Below are positions 1 through 5,983 of a stretch of 7,704 nt of DNA, piece by piece. The translations under genes and the position numbers were made by a program. The DNA is taken from NCBI GenBank assembly GCA_025454565.1, contig JALOOE010000092.1, forward strand, positions 1-7,704, given 5' to 3'. The stretch's first letter is position 1. Every line of letters starts with the position of its first letter. The stretch comes from Anaerolineae bacterium (GTDB lineage: Bacteria; Chloroflexota; Anaerolineae; CG2-30-64-16). Below the pieces are notes generated by a model. That model saw only the letters and a list, made by a program, of their open reading frames with translations, did not search any database and was not told where the DNA came from.

Positions 1-1779
1 AATCCTTATGTCGAGCGGCGTTTGCGCACCGGCCAGGCTTTCTCCTTCAGCGGCAAGATCGACACCTACCGCAATCATTTCCTGATGCGCAACCCGGAGT
101 TCGAGCCGCTCGACCGCCAACAGATTCACACCGGCCGCCTTATACCCATCTACCCGCTCACAGAGGGGATCACCGTTCACTGGTTACGTGCGGTGATGGA
201 CAGGGCGATCGAGGCGTGGGCGGCTGATGTGCCCGACTTCCTGCCCGAGGAGATCCGGCATAGCCTCGACCTGATGCCCCTCGCCGATGCGCTGGCGCAG
301 ATCCACTTTCCCGACAACATGGATCTGGTGCACGCCGCGCATCGCCGGTTGAGCTTCGACGAATTCTTCTTGCTGCAATTGGGCGTCCTCGGTGCGCGGC
401 AGCGTTTCCAACAACAACCTGCACGCAGGCTGCGCGCGGATGAGCAAGTGCTCGCGCCGTTTGTAGCGGCCTTACCATTCGCTATGACCGGCGCCCAATA
501 CCGCACCCTGCGCGATATCGCGACCGATCTGGGCACAACACAACCGATGAGCCGGCTGTTGCAAGGGGATGTCGGCTCCGGCAAGACCGCGGTGGCCGCC
601 GCCGCGCTGTGGGTGGCGGTCGCCAATGGGGCCCAGGGCGCCATCCTCGCCCCAACGGAGATCCTGGCGGAACAGCACGCCCGGTCTTTCGGACGGATGT
701 TTGCGAATCTGGCGCATCCAACGGCTGAACGTCCTGTCCGCGTCGCGCTCTTCACAGGACACATGCGGCGGCAGGAACGTGAGACGGCGTTGGCTCAGTT
801 GGCGAACGGAGACATCGACATCGCCGTGGGCACGCACGCGCTGATCCAGGGCAACGTCACCTTCGGCGATCTGGCCGTGGCTGTGGTTGACGAGCAGCAC
901 CGCTTCGGCGTCGAGCAGCGCGGCGCGCTGCGCAGCAAAGGCATCCAGCCGCATATGCTGGTCATGAGCGCCACGCCCATCCCGCGCACCCTGGCGTTGA
1001 CGATCTACGGCGACCTGGATGTGTCGGTCATCGATGAGATGCCGGCGGGTCGGACACCGATCAAGACGAAGTGGCTCACGTCGAGCCAGCGAGAGCGCGC
1101 GTATGGCTTCATCCGCCGGCAAGTAGCAGACGGACGACAGGCGTTCATCGTCTACCCGCTCGTCGAAGAATCGGAGCGCACCGAAGCCAAAGCCGCCGTC
1201 GAAGAGCACGCCCGCTTGCAGGAGAGGATCTTCCCCAACCTGCGGCTGGGGCTGTTACATGGGCGGCTGCGCAGTGAAGAGAAGGACGCGGTGATGCGTG
1301 CCTTCTCGGAGGGCACGCTGGACGTGCTGATCGCGACCAGCGTGGTGGAGGTGGGCATCGACGTGCCCAACGCCACCGTGATCGTGATCGAAGGCGCCGA
1401 ACGTTTCGGTTTAGCTCAATTGCACCAGTTCCGCGGTCGTGTGGGCCGCGGCGCGCACCCATCCTACTGCCTCTTGCTTTCCGACGCCGATGAGGGCGAG
1501 AGCGCGCGACGGCTTGAGGCGCTCGAGACCAACACCGACGGGTTCGCCCTGGCACAGATCGATCTGGAGCTGCGTGGGCCGGGCGATTTCCTGGGGACGC
1601 GGCAAAGCGGTCTGCCGCCGCTGCGCACAGCCCAGTTGACCGATCTGCGCACGCTAGAGAGCGCACGCACGGCCGCCAAGCAGATTTTCGCCGCCGACCC
1701 GCAACTCAGCGCGCCGGAGCATCGCTCGCTGGCAAGCCAGGTTGCGGCGTTCTGGAGCAGCGCAGGGGATTTCAGTTGA
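1..1779 (+). CDS. recG: ATP-dependent DNA helicase RecG, 5' end missing
   Basis: RecG is a superfamily 2 helicase that reverses stalled replication forks and moves branched DNA junctions during repair. The reading frame is open from base 1, so the true start and the first part of the wedge domain lie outside the window; 592 residues remain, against roughly 690-800 in whole RecG proteins. The TTG at 22 is internal, because coding-like RecG sequence precedes it. In fragment numbering, the rest of the wedge domain covers about residues 1-60. The Walker A motif GDVGSGKT is at 189-196 (bases 565-588), DEQH with the RecG-typical RFGVEQR at 297-300, the SAT motif at 323-325 within MSATPIPRTLA, VVEVGIDVPNA just before 473, and QLHQFRGRVGRG at 473-484. 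A C-terminal region with GDFLGTRQSGLP follows, as expected for the RecG-specific TRG part. All helicase motifs look intact. The next gene is coaD after a 113-bp gap; rsmD, often between the two, is absent. Confidence 0.97.
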   Translation, partial: NPYVERRLRTGQAFSFSGKIDTYRNHFLMRNPEFEPLDRQQIHTGRLIPIYPLTEGITVHWLRAVMDRAIEAWAADVPDFLPEEIRHSLDLMPLADALAQIHFPDNMDLVHAAHRRLSFDEFFLLQLGVLGARQRFQQQPARRLRADEQVLAPFVAALPFAMTGAQYRTLRDIATDLGTTQPMSRLLQGDVGSGKTAVAAAALWVAVANGAQGAILAPTEILAEQHARSFGRMFANLAHPTAERPVRVALFTGHMRRQERETALAQLANGDIDIAVGTHALIQGNVTFGDLAVAVVDEQHRFGVEQRGALRSKGIQPHMLVMSATPIPRTLALTIYGDLDVSVIDEMPAGRTPIKTKWLTSSQRERAYGFIRRQVADGRQAFIVYPLVEESERTEAKAAVEEHARLQERIFPNLRLGLLHGRLRSEEKDAVMRAFSEGTLDVLIATSVVEVGIDVPNATVIVIEGAERFGLAQLHQFRGRVGRGAHPSYCLLLSDADEGESARRLEALETNTDGFALAQIDLELRGPGDFLGTRQSGLPPLRTAQLTDLRTLESARTAAKQIFAADPQLSAPEHRSLASQVAAFWSSAGDFS

Positions 1780-1786
1780 CGGCATG

Positions 1787-1796
1787 GCAGATCTGC
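1787..1796. repeat. 10-bp perfect palindrome
   Basis: GCAGATCTGC reads the same on both strands. It lies 8 bp after the recG stop codon. No T-run follows, so it does not look like a terminator. A protein-binding site is possible, but nothing else supports it; a palindrome this short can arise by chance. Confidence 0.4.
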
Positions 1797-1797
1797 A

Positions 1798-1864
1798 AAT
1801 CAGCAAACGGTTGATGGCCGTTGACAGGACTGCCTCTCATCCGCCAGTTGGTGACTTGCTGATT
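1798..1864. repeat. 9-bp inverted repeat flanking 49 bp between recG and coaD
   Basis: AATCAGCAA at 1798-1806 is the exact reverse complement of TTGCTGATT at 1856-1864. The arms enclose 49 bp with no gene. The inner bases next to the arms do not extend the pairing. It could be a long-range RNA hairpin in the coaD leader or the remnant of a small dispersed repeat. The sequence match is certain; the role is unknown. Confidence 0.45.
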
Positions 1865-1881
1865 CGCCATTCGCCGATTCG
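1862..1881. repeat. short tandem repeat ATTCGCC upstream of coaD
   Basis: ATTCGCC occurs at 1862-1868 and 1869-1875, followed by a single G and a partial copy ATTCG at 1877-1881. It lies directly before the coaD ribosome binding site. From memory, short ATTCGCC-like tandem runs are frequent between genes in some Chloroflexota genomes, so this may be one member of a dispersed family; that has not been checked. Confidence 0.5.
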
Positions 1882-1892
1882 TAAGGAACGTC

Positions 1893-2426
1893 ATGATCCG
1901 AGCTCTCTATCCCGGCACCTTTGACCCGATTCACAACGGCCACGTGGACATCGCCACACGCGCGGCCGCGCTTTTCGACGAGTTGGTGATCGGCATCTAC
2001 GACACTTCGCCCAAATCGCTACTGTTCGACACCGCCCAGCGGGTGAAGCTGGCCGAAGAATCGTTGGCCCATTTACCCAACGTGCGCATCGCGACCTATC
2101 ACGGCCTGACCGTCATGTTTGCCCGAGACCTCGCCGCGTCGGTCATCGTACGCGGCCTGCGCGCCATTTCCGACTTCGAGTTCGAGTTTCAGATGGCACT
2201 GACCAACAAGAAGCTGGCCGCAGAAATCGAGTTCATCTGCCTGATGACCAGCCTGGAGTATGCGTATCTGAGCTCATCCATTCTCAAAGAGATCGCTCGC
2301 CTGGACGGTGACATTGCTGGCCTGGCCCCGGTCCCGGTACAAGCAGCCCTGCGCGCTCGCGCCGCCGAGCTCCGGCATGCGGGCGCCAGCCATATGATCG
2401 CCCCGTTGGTGTCATCGCGCGACTAG
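1893..2426 (+). CDS. coaD: Phosphopantetheine adenylyltransferase (PPAT)
   Basis: CoaD transfers AMP from ATP to 4'-phosphopantetheine, giving dephospho-CoA and pyrophosphate, the fourth step of coenzyme A synthesis in the cytosol. The 177-residue protein opens with the nucleotidyltransferase signature: YPGTFDP at 6-12 and the HxGH motif HNGH at 14-17. A lysine at 41 matches the substrate-binding Lys42 of E. coli, RGLR is at 87-90 followed by the family's DFEFEFQMA, and SSSILKEIA at 127-135 matches the ISSS-VKEVA motif. All catalytic positions I know for the family are present. It is about 15-18 residues longer than typical at the C-terminus, with an Ala/Arg-rich extra helix. The ATG is chosen because the family start falls there and AAGGA lies 5 bases upstream. 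No clear own promoter is visible in the 113-bp gap after recG. The following coiled-coil gene begins 18 bp downstream. Confidence 0.97.
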   Translation: MIRALYPGTFDPIHNGHVDIATRAAALFDELVIGIYDTSPKSLLFDTAQRVKLAEESLAHLPNVRIATYHGLTVMFARDLAASVIVRGLRAISDFEFEFQMALTNKKLAAEIEFICLMTSLEYAYLSSSILKEIARLDGDIAGLAPVPVQAALRARAAELRHAGASHMIAPLVSSRD

Positions 2427-2444
2427 CATGGGTGGAGGTGAGTC

Positions 2445-2918
2445 ATGGATTTTGAAAGCCTGATCGACGAGCTGGATAACCTGCTGCAACGCGCCGTCCA
2501 TGTGCCGGGCGGCAAAGCCCTGATCGATGAAGCCACCTTCCGCCAAGTCTTGCAGGAGATGCGGGAAGCCATACCCGATCAGCTTCAGATAGGCCAGCGC
2601 ATCGCCGGTGAGCGAGAGCGCATCCTGGCCGATGCCAAGACGCAGGCCCAGCGCATTACCGATGAAGCGCGAGCACAAATGAACGCGCGACTCGACGACC
2701 AGGCGCTCGTCCAGGCGGCGAAGGTGCGCGCCAAGGAGATACAAACCGAAGCGGAGCAACGCGCCATCGCCATGCGCACCGACACAAACCAGTATATCGT
2801 CGGCCAGCTAGGCGCGCTGGAGGCGCGCCTGCAACGCTTGCTGCGCGAGGTGCAGGCCGGGCAGCGCGTCTTGGGACAAGAGCGCGCTGATCGCACCGAA
2901 GGTGGCGGTCAATCTTGA
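2445..2918 (+). CDS. Coiled-coil protein resembling the N-terminal region of SepIVA (DivIVA-like)
   Basis: This is a 157-residue soluble protein with no signal peptide or membrane segment. The first 50 residues are a short helical head (IDELDNLL at 7-14, VP at 20-21, then EAIPDQL at 41-47). A long charged helix rich in Ala, Glu, Arg and Gln follows to about residue 150, with the repeated pattern of a coiled coil (ADAKTQAQRITDEARAQ at 62-78). A short Gly-rich tail ends it. The head pattern, with LDEL, VP and AIP followed by ILxDAKxxA, resembles what I remember of mycobacterial SepIVA, a septation protein with a DivIVA-like domain. Its place between coaD and yceD-rpmF is also that of sepIVA in actinobacteria. 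It is shorter than SepIVA, so part of the coiled coil may be missing. Similar proteins are sometimes labelled ATP synthase subunit B-like because of the helix; no b-subunit membrane segment is present. GGAGGTGA at 2434-2441 is a strong ribosome binding site. The gene is confident; the function is inferred. Confidence 0.85.
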   Translation: MDFESLIDELDNLLQRAVHVPGGKALIDEATFRQVLQEMREAIPDQLQIGQRIAGERERILADAKTQAQRITDEARAQMNARLDDQALVQAAKVRAKEIQTEAEQRAIAMRTDTNQYIVGQLGALEARLQRLLREVQAGQRVLGQERADRTEGGGQS

Positions 2919-2943
2919 CAGAGCCTTGCCTCTGACCTATAAT
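2915..2943 (+). promoter_or_regulatory. Consensus sigma-70/sigma-A promoter for yceD-rpmF
   Basis: TTGACA at 2915-2920 and TATAAT at 2938-2943 are both perfect consensus hexamers, separated by exactly 17 bp. The expected start of transcription is near 2950, which gives a leader of about 52 bases before the yceD ATG. The -35 box contains the TGA stop codon (2916-2918) of the upstream coiled-coil gene. A strong constitutive promoter fits a ribosomal protein gene. Confidence 0.88.
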
Positions 2944-2957
2944 GGCCGTCTGGCGCG

Positions 2958-2980
2958 CAGGCGCCCAATTGGCGCGCCTG
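2958..2980 (+). promoter_or_regulatory. Hairpin in the yceD leader RNA
   Basis: CAGGCGC at 2958-2964 pairs with GCGCCTG at 2974-2980. Between them CCAATTGG (2965-2972) can extend the stem by two more GC pairs around an AATT loop, with C2973 bulged. It starts about eight bases after the predicted transcription start and ends 22 bases before the ATG. No T-run follows, so it is not a terminator. It may stabilise the 5' end of the mRNA or act as a leader element; the role is inferred. Confidence 0.5.
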
Positions 2981-3002
2981 TTTCAGCGTCGGCAGGGACA
3001 CG

Positions 3003-3563
3003 ATGGACCAGAATCTGATCTTTAACGTTGCGCAATTATTGAAGGAACCCGTCGGAGCAACCCGATCGGCCACGGTGACCGCCGACGTGTATCGACTGGT
3101 GCCTGAACTGGCCGAATCCGGTATCCCCGAGGCCAGCGAACGGCCGGAGTTGAGTGGCCGCGTCCGGCTGATGCTCACAGGCGATGGCATCCTCGTTCAG
3201 GGAGATCTGAGCACGGATCTGACCTTGCCGTGCTCGCGCTGCCTGGAACCGGTCGTGGTGCCGCTTGATGTCGCACTGGAGGAAGTATTCACGCCGACGA
3301 TCGACATCATCACCGGTCAGGCGATCAAACCCGAAGAGGATGACCGTGCGCTGTGGATCGACGAGCACCACATCCTCGACTTGGGCGAAGTACTGCGCCA
3401 GGATGTGTTGGTCGCCGTGCCGATGCACCCGGTTTGCCGGGAGGATTGTCGTGGTCTCTGCTCGACGTGCGGGCAGAACCTGAACGAAGAAAGCTGCAAC
3501 TGCGCACCGGAGCCTGACCCACGCTGGGCCACTCTGGCTGCCCTGTTGAACCAGAACGAATAA
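3003..3563 (+). CDS. yceD: YceD family protein (DUF177), 23S rRNA accumulation
   Basis: YceD/DUF177 proteins are found beside rpmF in most bacteria. Members have been linked to normal accumulation of 23S rRNA, but their biochemical activity is not settled. The 186-residue protein has a beta-rich N-terminal part ending in the family motif LPCSRCLEPV, with Cys77 and Cys80. The C-terminal part is the longer Cys-rich form: Cys145, 149, 153, 156, 165 and 167 in a C-x3-C-x3-C-x2-C arrangement with GQNLNEESCNC, followed by DPRWATL at 172-178. This is the classic 'GLC-CG-NLN-C-C-DPR' ending and probably binds zinc. The ATG is preceded by AGGGA at 2994-2998, only four bases away. It is the first gene after the consensus promoter at 2915-2943 and is followed 19 bp later by rpmF, so the two are very likely co-transcribed. 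Confidence 0.93.
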   Translation: MDQNLIFNVAQLLKEPVGATRSATVTADVYRLVPELAESGIPEASERPELSGRVRLMLTGDGILVQGDLSTDLTLPCSRCLEPVVVPLDVALEEVFTPTIDIITGQAIKPEEDDRALWIDEHHILDLGEVLRQDVLVAVPMHPVCREDCRGLCSTCGQNLNEESCNCAPEPDPRWATLAALLNQNE

Positions 3564-3582
3564 CCATTGAAGGAGTATCTCT

Positions 3583-3774
3583 GTGGCACCTCAACCCAAA
3601 CGTAAACTTTCCAAAGGCCGCCGCGATCGACGGCGCGCTCATGACTCTCTGCCTGCGGTGCACCTCGTGAAGTGCCCGAAGTGCGGCTCGTTGCGCCAAC
3701 CGCATCGCCTCTGCCTCGATTGCGGCACGTATAAGGGCGTCACCTACATCGCAATGAAGGAAGAGAAGAAGTAG
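3583..3774 (+). CDS. rpmF: 50S ribosomal protein bL32
   Basis: bL32 is a small protein of the large ribosomal subunit. The 63-residue protein starts with the usual basic tail (APQPKRKLSKGRRDRRRAHD) and ends in a zinc ribbon with Cys31, Cys34, Cys44 and Cys47 (CPKCG, then HRLCLDCGTYKG). It is therefore the zinc-binding form; the Cys-free paralogue found under zinc starvation in some bacteria is not seen here. The start codon is GTG, supported by AAGGAG at 3570-3575 with seven bases between, and by the family's MAxP start. The gap to yceD is 19 bp. A strong terminator lies 63 bp after the stop codon, which makes rpmF the last gene of its transcription unit. Confidence 0.98.
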   Translation: MAPQPKRKLSKGRRDRRRAHDSLPAVHLVKCPKCGSLRQPHRLCLDCGTYKGVTYIAMKEEKK

Positions 3775-3781
3775 ACCGCCG

Positions 3782-3821
3782 GCCCAGCGGCTCGTCGCGT
3801 TGACCGTCGCTCCGCTTGGGC
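3782..3821 (+). other. Stem-loop after rpmF, upstream of the terminator
   Basis: GCCCAGCGG at 3782-3790 can pair with CCGCTTGGGC at 3812-3821, leaving one bulged T in the right arm and a 21-base loop. It lies just after the rpmF stop codon and before the terminator. No T-run follows it. It may protect the 3' end of the message, or be a chance pairing in GC-rich DNA. Confidence 0.45.
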
Positions 3822-3837
3822 GACCCGTGGACAAGAT

Positions 3838-3876
3838 GAGGGGATTTGGGCTTGACCCACGTCCCCTCCATTTTTC
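3838..3876 (+). terminator. Rho-independent terminator after rpmF
   Basis: GAGGGGA (3838-3844) pairs with TCCCCTC (3862-3868). Inside it TGGG (3847-3850) pairs with CCCA (3856-3859) around a CTTGA loop, with a small 2x2 internal loop between the stems. TTTTT at 3871-3875 follows after CA. This is a strong intrinsic terminator by pattern, oriented to end the yceD-rpmF unit. It stops only 22 bp before the fabD start codon. Confidence 0.85.
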
Positions 3877-3898
3877 TAGGCGGTATGTAACGTAACCT

Positions 3899-4828
3899 AT
3901 GGCTCAAACTGCTCTTCTCTTCCCTGGCCAAGGATCTCAGGCGGTCGGCATGGGGCAGGCGCTCGTGGAGCGCTACCCCATAGCTGCGGGGACCTTCGCC
4001 GAAGCCGATACCATCCTGGGGTTCCGGCTTTCCGAGCTCTGCTTTCATGGCCCGGCCGACACGCTGACTGCGACCCAGAACGCCCAGCCCGCCATCCTCA
4101 CCGCGAGCATCGCGGCGCTGCGCGTCTTGCGCGCCGAACGCCCCGACCTGCCGGCACCGATCGTGACGGCCGGACACAGCATGGGCGAATACAGCGCGCT
4201 CGTGGCCGCCGGAGCCGTGAGCTTCGCCGACGCCGTGCGCCTGACGCGCGCGCGCGGCGAGTTGATGGCGCTGGCCGGCCAGCAGCATCCGGGCAGCATG
4301 GCCGCCGTGTTGCGGCTGGCGGACGCACAGGTCGCGGCCATCTGCGCGCAGGCCGCCGATGAGTCGGCGGATGTGGTGCAAGTGGCGAACTATAATTCGC
4401 CCGGCCAGGTCGTGATTTCGGGCGGACCGGCAGGTGTAGCAGCCGCGGCCGCTCTGGCCAAGACGGCCGGCGGACGTGTCGTTCCGCTGGCGGTTAGCAT
4501 CGCCGCGCACTCGGCCCTGATGATCCCGGCCGTCGAAGAGTTCGCCGCACGCGTCGCAGCGACGCCGTTCACGCAGCCGCAGATCACCGTCATTGGTAAT
4601 GTACGCGCGGCCCCGTTGACCACCGCCGAAGAGATCCGCCTGGAGTTGGTCGGCCAACTGACTTCCTCGGTGCTCTGGACCGCCTCAATCGAGGCGATGA
4701 CCCGAGCCGGCGTCACGCGCTTCGTGGAAATCGGGCCAGGCGCCGTGCTGACGGGGTTGGTGAAGCGGATTGCACCCGATGCCGAAACGACGAATGTGGC
4801 AACGCCCGAGGATTTGGAGAAGGCGTAA
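3899..4828 (+). CDS. fabD: Malonyl-CoA:ACP transacylase
   Basis: FabD moves the malonyl group from malonyl-CoA to acyl carrier protein, supplying the extender for type II fatty acid synthesis in the cytosol. The 309-residue length is typical. The N-terminus has the family GQGSQ motif with Gln11 of the oxyanion hole. GHSMGE places the nucleophile Ser94, Arg119 lies in RARGELM and binds the malonyl carboxylate, and His204 in AHSALM completes the Ser-His pair. NYNSPGQ at 164-170 and the C-terminal EIGPGAVLTGLVKR at 277-290 are also canonical. The ATG must be the start: a TAA lies in frame two codons upstream and the family begins here. No Shine-Dalgarno sequence is visible; AGGCGG at 3878-3883 is 15 bases away, too far. 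The message may be leaderless or nearly so, or be read through from rpmF. fabG follows after 16 bp. Confidence 0.97.
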   Translation: MAQTALLFPGQGSQAVGMGQALVERYPIAAGTFAEADTILGFRLSELCFHGPADTLTATQNAQPAILTASIAALRVLRAERPDLPAPIVTAGHSMGEYSALVAAGAVSFADAVRLTRARGELMALAGQQHPGSMAAVLRLADAQVAAICAQAADESADVVQVANYNSPGQVVISGGPAGVAAAAALAKTAGGRVVPLAVSIAAHSALMIPAVEEFAARVAATPFTQPQITVIGNVRAAPLTTAEEIRLELVGQLTSSVLWTASIEAMTRAGVTRFVEIGPGAVLTGLVKRIAPDAETTNVATPEDLEKA

Positions 4829-4844
4829 AACAGGAGACAGGCTC

Positions 4845-5588
4845 ATGCTCCAAGGCAAGATCGCTGTTGTCACCGGCAGCTCGCGCGGCATCGGAGCCGC
4901 CATCGCTAAAGAACTGGCGGCACAAGGCGCGACCGTCGTGCTCAATCACCGGGATAGCGCAGCTCAGGCTGAAACTGTGGTTGCTGAGATCGTCACGGCG
5001 GGGGGACAGGCTGTCGCGATCCAGGCCGATGTGAGCAGCTTCGCCGAGGCGCAACGACTCATCAAGGAGACGGTCGACCGCTTTGGGCATATCGATATCC
5101 TGGTGAACAACGCGGGCACCACACGCGATATGCTCATCATGATGATGCCCGAAGCTGACTGGGATCTGGTCATCCAGACGAATCTAAAAAGCGCGTTCAA
5201 CTGCTCGAAGGCCGCTGTCCGACCGATGATGAAGCAGCGATTCGGCCGGATCATCAACATCACCTCGGTGTCGGGCCTGGCGGGGCAGGCTGGCCAGACG
5301 AACTACTCGGCATCCAAGGCCGGCATGATCGGCTTCACAAAGGCGCTGGCCAAAGAAGTAGGCCCGCGCGGGATCACCGTCAATGCAATTGCGCCCGGCT
5401 TCGTGCCGACTGTTCTGACCGACGTGCTGAACGAAGATCAGAAGCGCACTATCATCAGCATGACCCCGATGGGCCGGTTCGCCAAACCTGAGGAGATTGC
5501 CTACGCGACGGCGTTTTTGGCGGATGACCGGGCAGGGTTCATCACCGGGCAGGTGCTGAGCGTTGACGGGGGCTTGGTGATGCAATAG
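4845..5588 (+). CDS. fabG: 3-oxoacyl-[ACP] reductase
   Basis: FabG reduces beta-ketoacyl-ACP to beta-hydroxyacyl-ACP with NADPH, the first reduction of each elongation cycle. It is a classical short-chain dehydrogenase of 247 residues. The Rossmann cofactor motif TGSSRGIG is at 10-17, NNAG at 88-91, and the catalytic set is Asn113, Ser141, Tyr154 and Lys158 (YSASK). The C-terminal GQVLSVDGG is typical. Arg14 and a downstream NHRD (34-37) fit NADPH preference. One mild departure is APGFVPTVLTD at 183-193, where FabG usually reads APGFIETDMTD. The ATG at 4845 is chosen over an upstream in-frame codon at 4770 because AGGAG sits at 4832-4836, the family starts here, and the longer version would overlap fabD by 59 bp with unrelated sequence. 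The position after fabD supports FabG rather than another short-chain dehydrogenase. Confidence 0.96.
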   Translation: MLQGKIAVVTGSSRGIGAAIAKELAAQGATVVLNHRDSAAQAETVVAEIVTAGGQAVAIQADVSSFAEAQRLIKETVDRFGHIDILVNNAGTTRDMLIMMMPEADWDLVIQTNLKSAFNCSKAAVRPMMKQRFGRIINITSVSGLAGQAGQTNYSASKAGMIGFTKALAKEVGPRGITVNAIAPGFVPTVLTDVLNEDQKRTIISMTPMGRFAKPEEIAYATAFLADDRAGFITGQVLSVDGGLVMQ

Positions 5589-5597
5589 GAGAGTCGC

Positions 5598-5960
5598 ATG
5601 GACGAGCCGCTTGGCGAAGTGACCATTGCGCCGAACGTATTGACCACCATCGTGCGCCAGACAACCCTGGAGCAGCGCGGCGTGACTCGCTTGGCGCCCC
5701 TCCCGCCGAAGATGCGCAGCCGGGTCGGCAGTGTCAGAGCCGCCGATGACGGGGTCTTTGTTGCCGTGACCGAGCAGGGCGTACGAGCCGAGGTGCATCT
5801 CGCCGCCGAAAACGGCGTCAATCTCTTGAAGTTGGGTGAGACGCTGCAGGCCAACATCACTCGGGCGATCGAGGAAATGGTTTGCATGACCGTGGCATCG
5901 GTCGACGTGTACATCGACGATGTCACCCTGGCGATCCTGCCGCCCACTCAGGATAGCTGA
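5598..5960 (+). CDS. Asp23/Gls24 (DUF322) family protein, YqhY-like
   Basis: This 120-residue protein has the Asp23/Gls24 fold pattern: an N-terminal IAPNVLTTIVRQTTLEQRGV segment (10-29), a central beta region (VFVAVTEQGVRAEVHLA, 53-69), an amphipathic helix (LQANITRAIEEMVCM, 83-97) and a final strand VASVDVYIDDV (99-109). It lacks a signal peptide and membrane segment and should be cytosolic. The glycine-rich turn after the first helix, usual in the family, is diverged (APLPPKMRSRVGS). In Bacillus the relative YqhY is encoded with accB-accC and nusB, and its loss is tied to faulty control of acetyl-CoA carboxylase. Here the gene stands between fabG and nusB, so the same link to lipid synthesis is a fair inference. 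AGGAGAG at 5587-5593 is the ribosome binding site and overlaps the fabG stop codon; the gap is 9 bp. Confidence 0.85.
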   Translation: MDEPLGEVTIAPNVLTTIVRQTTLEQRGVTRLAPLPPKMRSRVGSVRAADDGVFVAVTEQGVRAEVHLAAENGVNLLKLGETLQANITRAIEEMVCMTVASVDVYIDDVTLAILPPTQDS

Positions 5961-5968
5961 ACGCGTTC

Positions 5969-5983
5969 GAGGGGAGCAGATTG
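5969..5983 (+). promoter_or_regulatory. Ribosome binding site and TTG start of nusB
   Basis: GAGGGGAG at 5969-5976 lies four bases before a TTG codon at 5981. There is no in-frame ATG, GTG or TTG between this codon and the upstream in-frame TAG at 5954-5956, and the NusB core (ARILALQALYELD) begins seven residues in. This fixes TTG as the start. Confidence 0.75.

Noticed and set aside
22..24. TTG as the start of recG
   Set aside because: The frame is open to base 1 and the bases before 22 also encode wedge-domain-like sequence, so the gene simply runs off the left edge.
472..1209. Antisense open frame of 245 codons inside recG
   Set aside because: It lies within the helicase core on the opposite strand; composition is typical of a GC-rich shadow.
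1821..1826. TTGACA as the -35 box of a coaD promoter
   Set aside because: No -10-like hexamer lies 15-19 bp downstream (around 1842-1851 reads GC-rich). A lone hexamer is not enough to call a promoter.
4391..4396. TATAAT inside fabD as an internal promoter
   Set aside because: The bases at the -35 distance (about 4368-4373) do not resemble TTGACA, and the sequence encodes the conserved NYNSPGQ region of FabD.
3740..4657. Long antisense open frame of 305 codons across fabD
   Set aside because: It covers fabD, which is certain from its catalytic motifs, on the other strand. Its translation is Arg/Gly/His-rich with no family pattern, as expected for the shadow of a GC-rich gene.
4770..4844. 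Longer N-terminus for FabG starting at 4770
   Set aside because: It would overlap the end of fabD, adds sequence unlike any FabG, and ignores the AGGAG site that serves the ATG at 4845.
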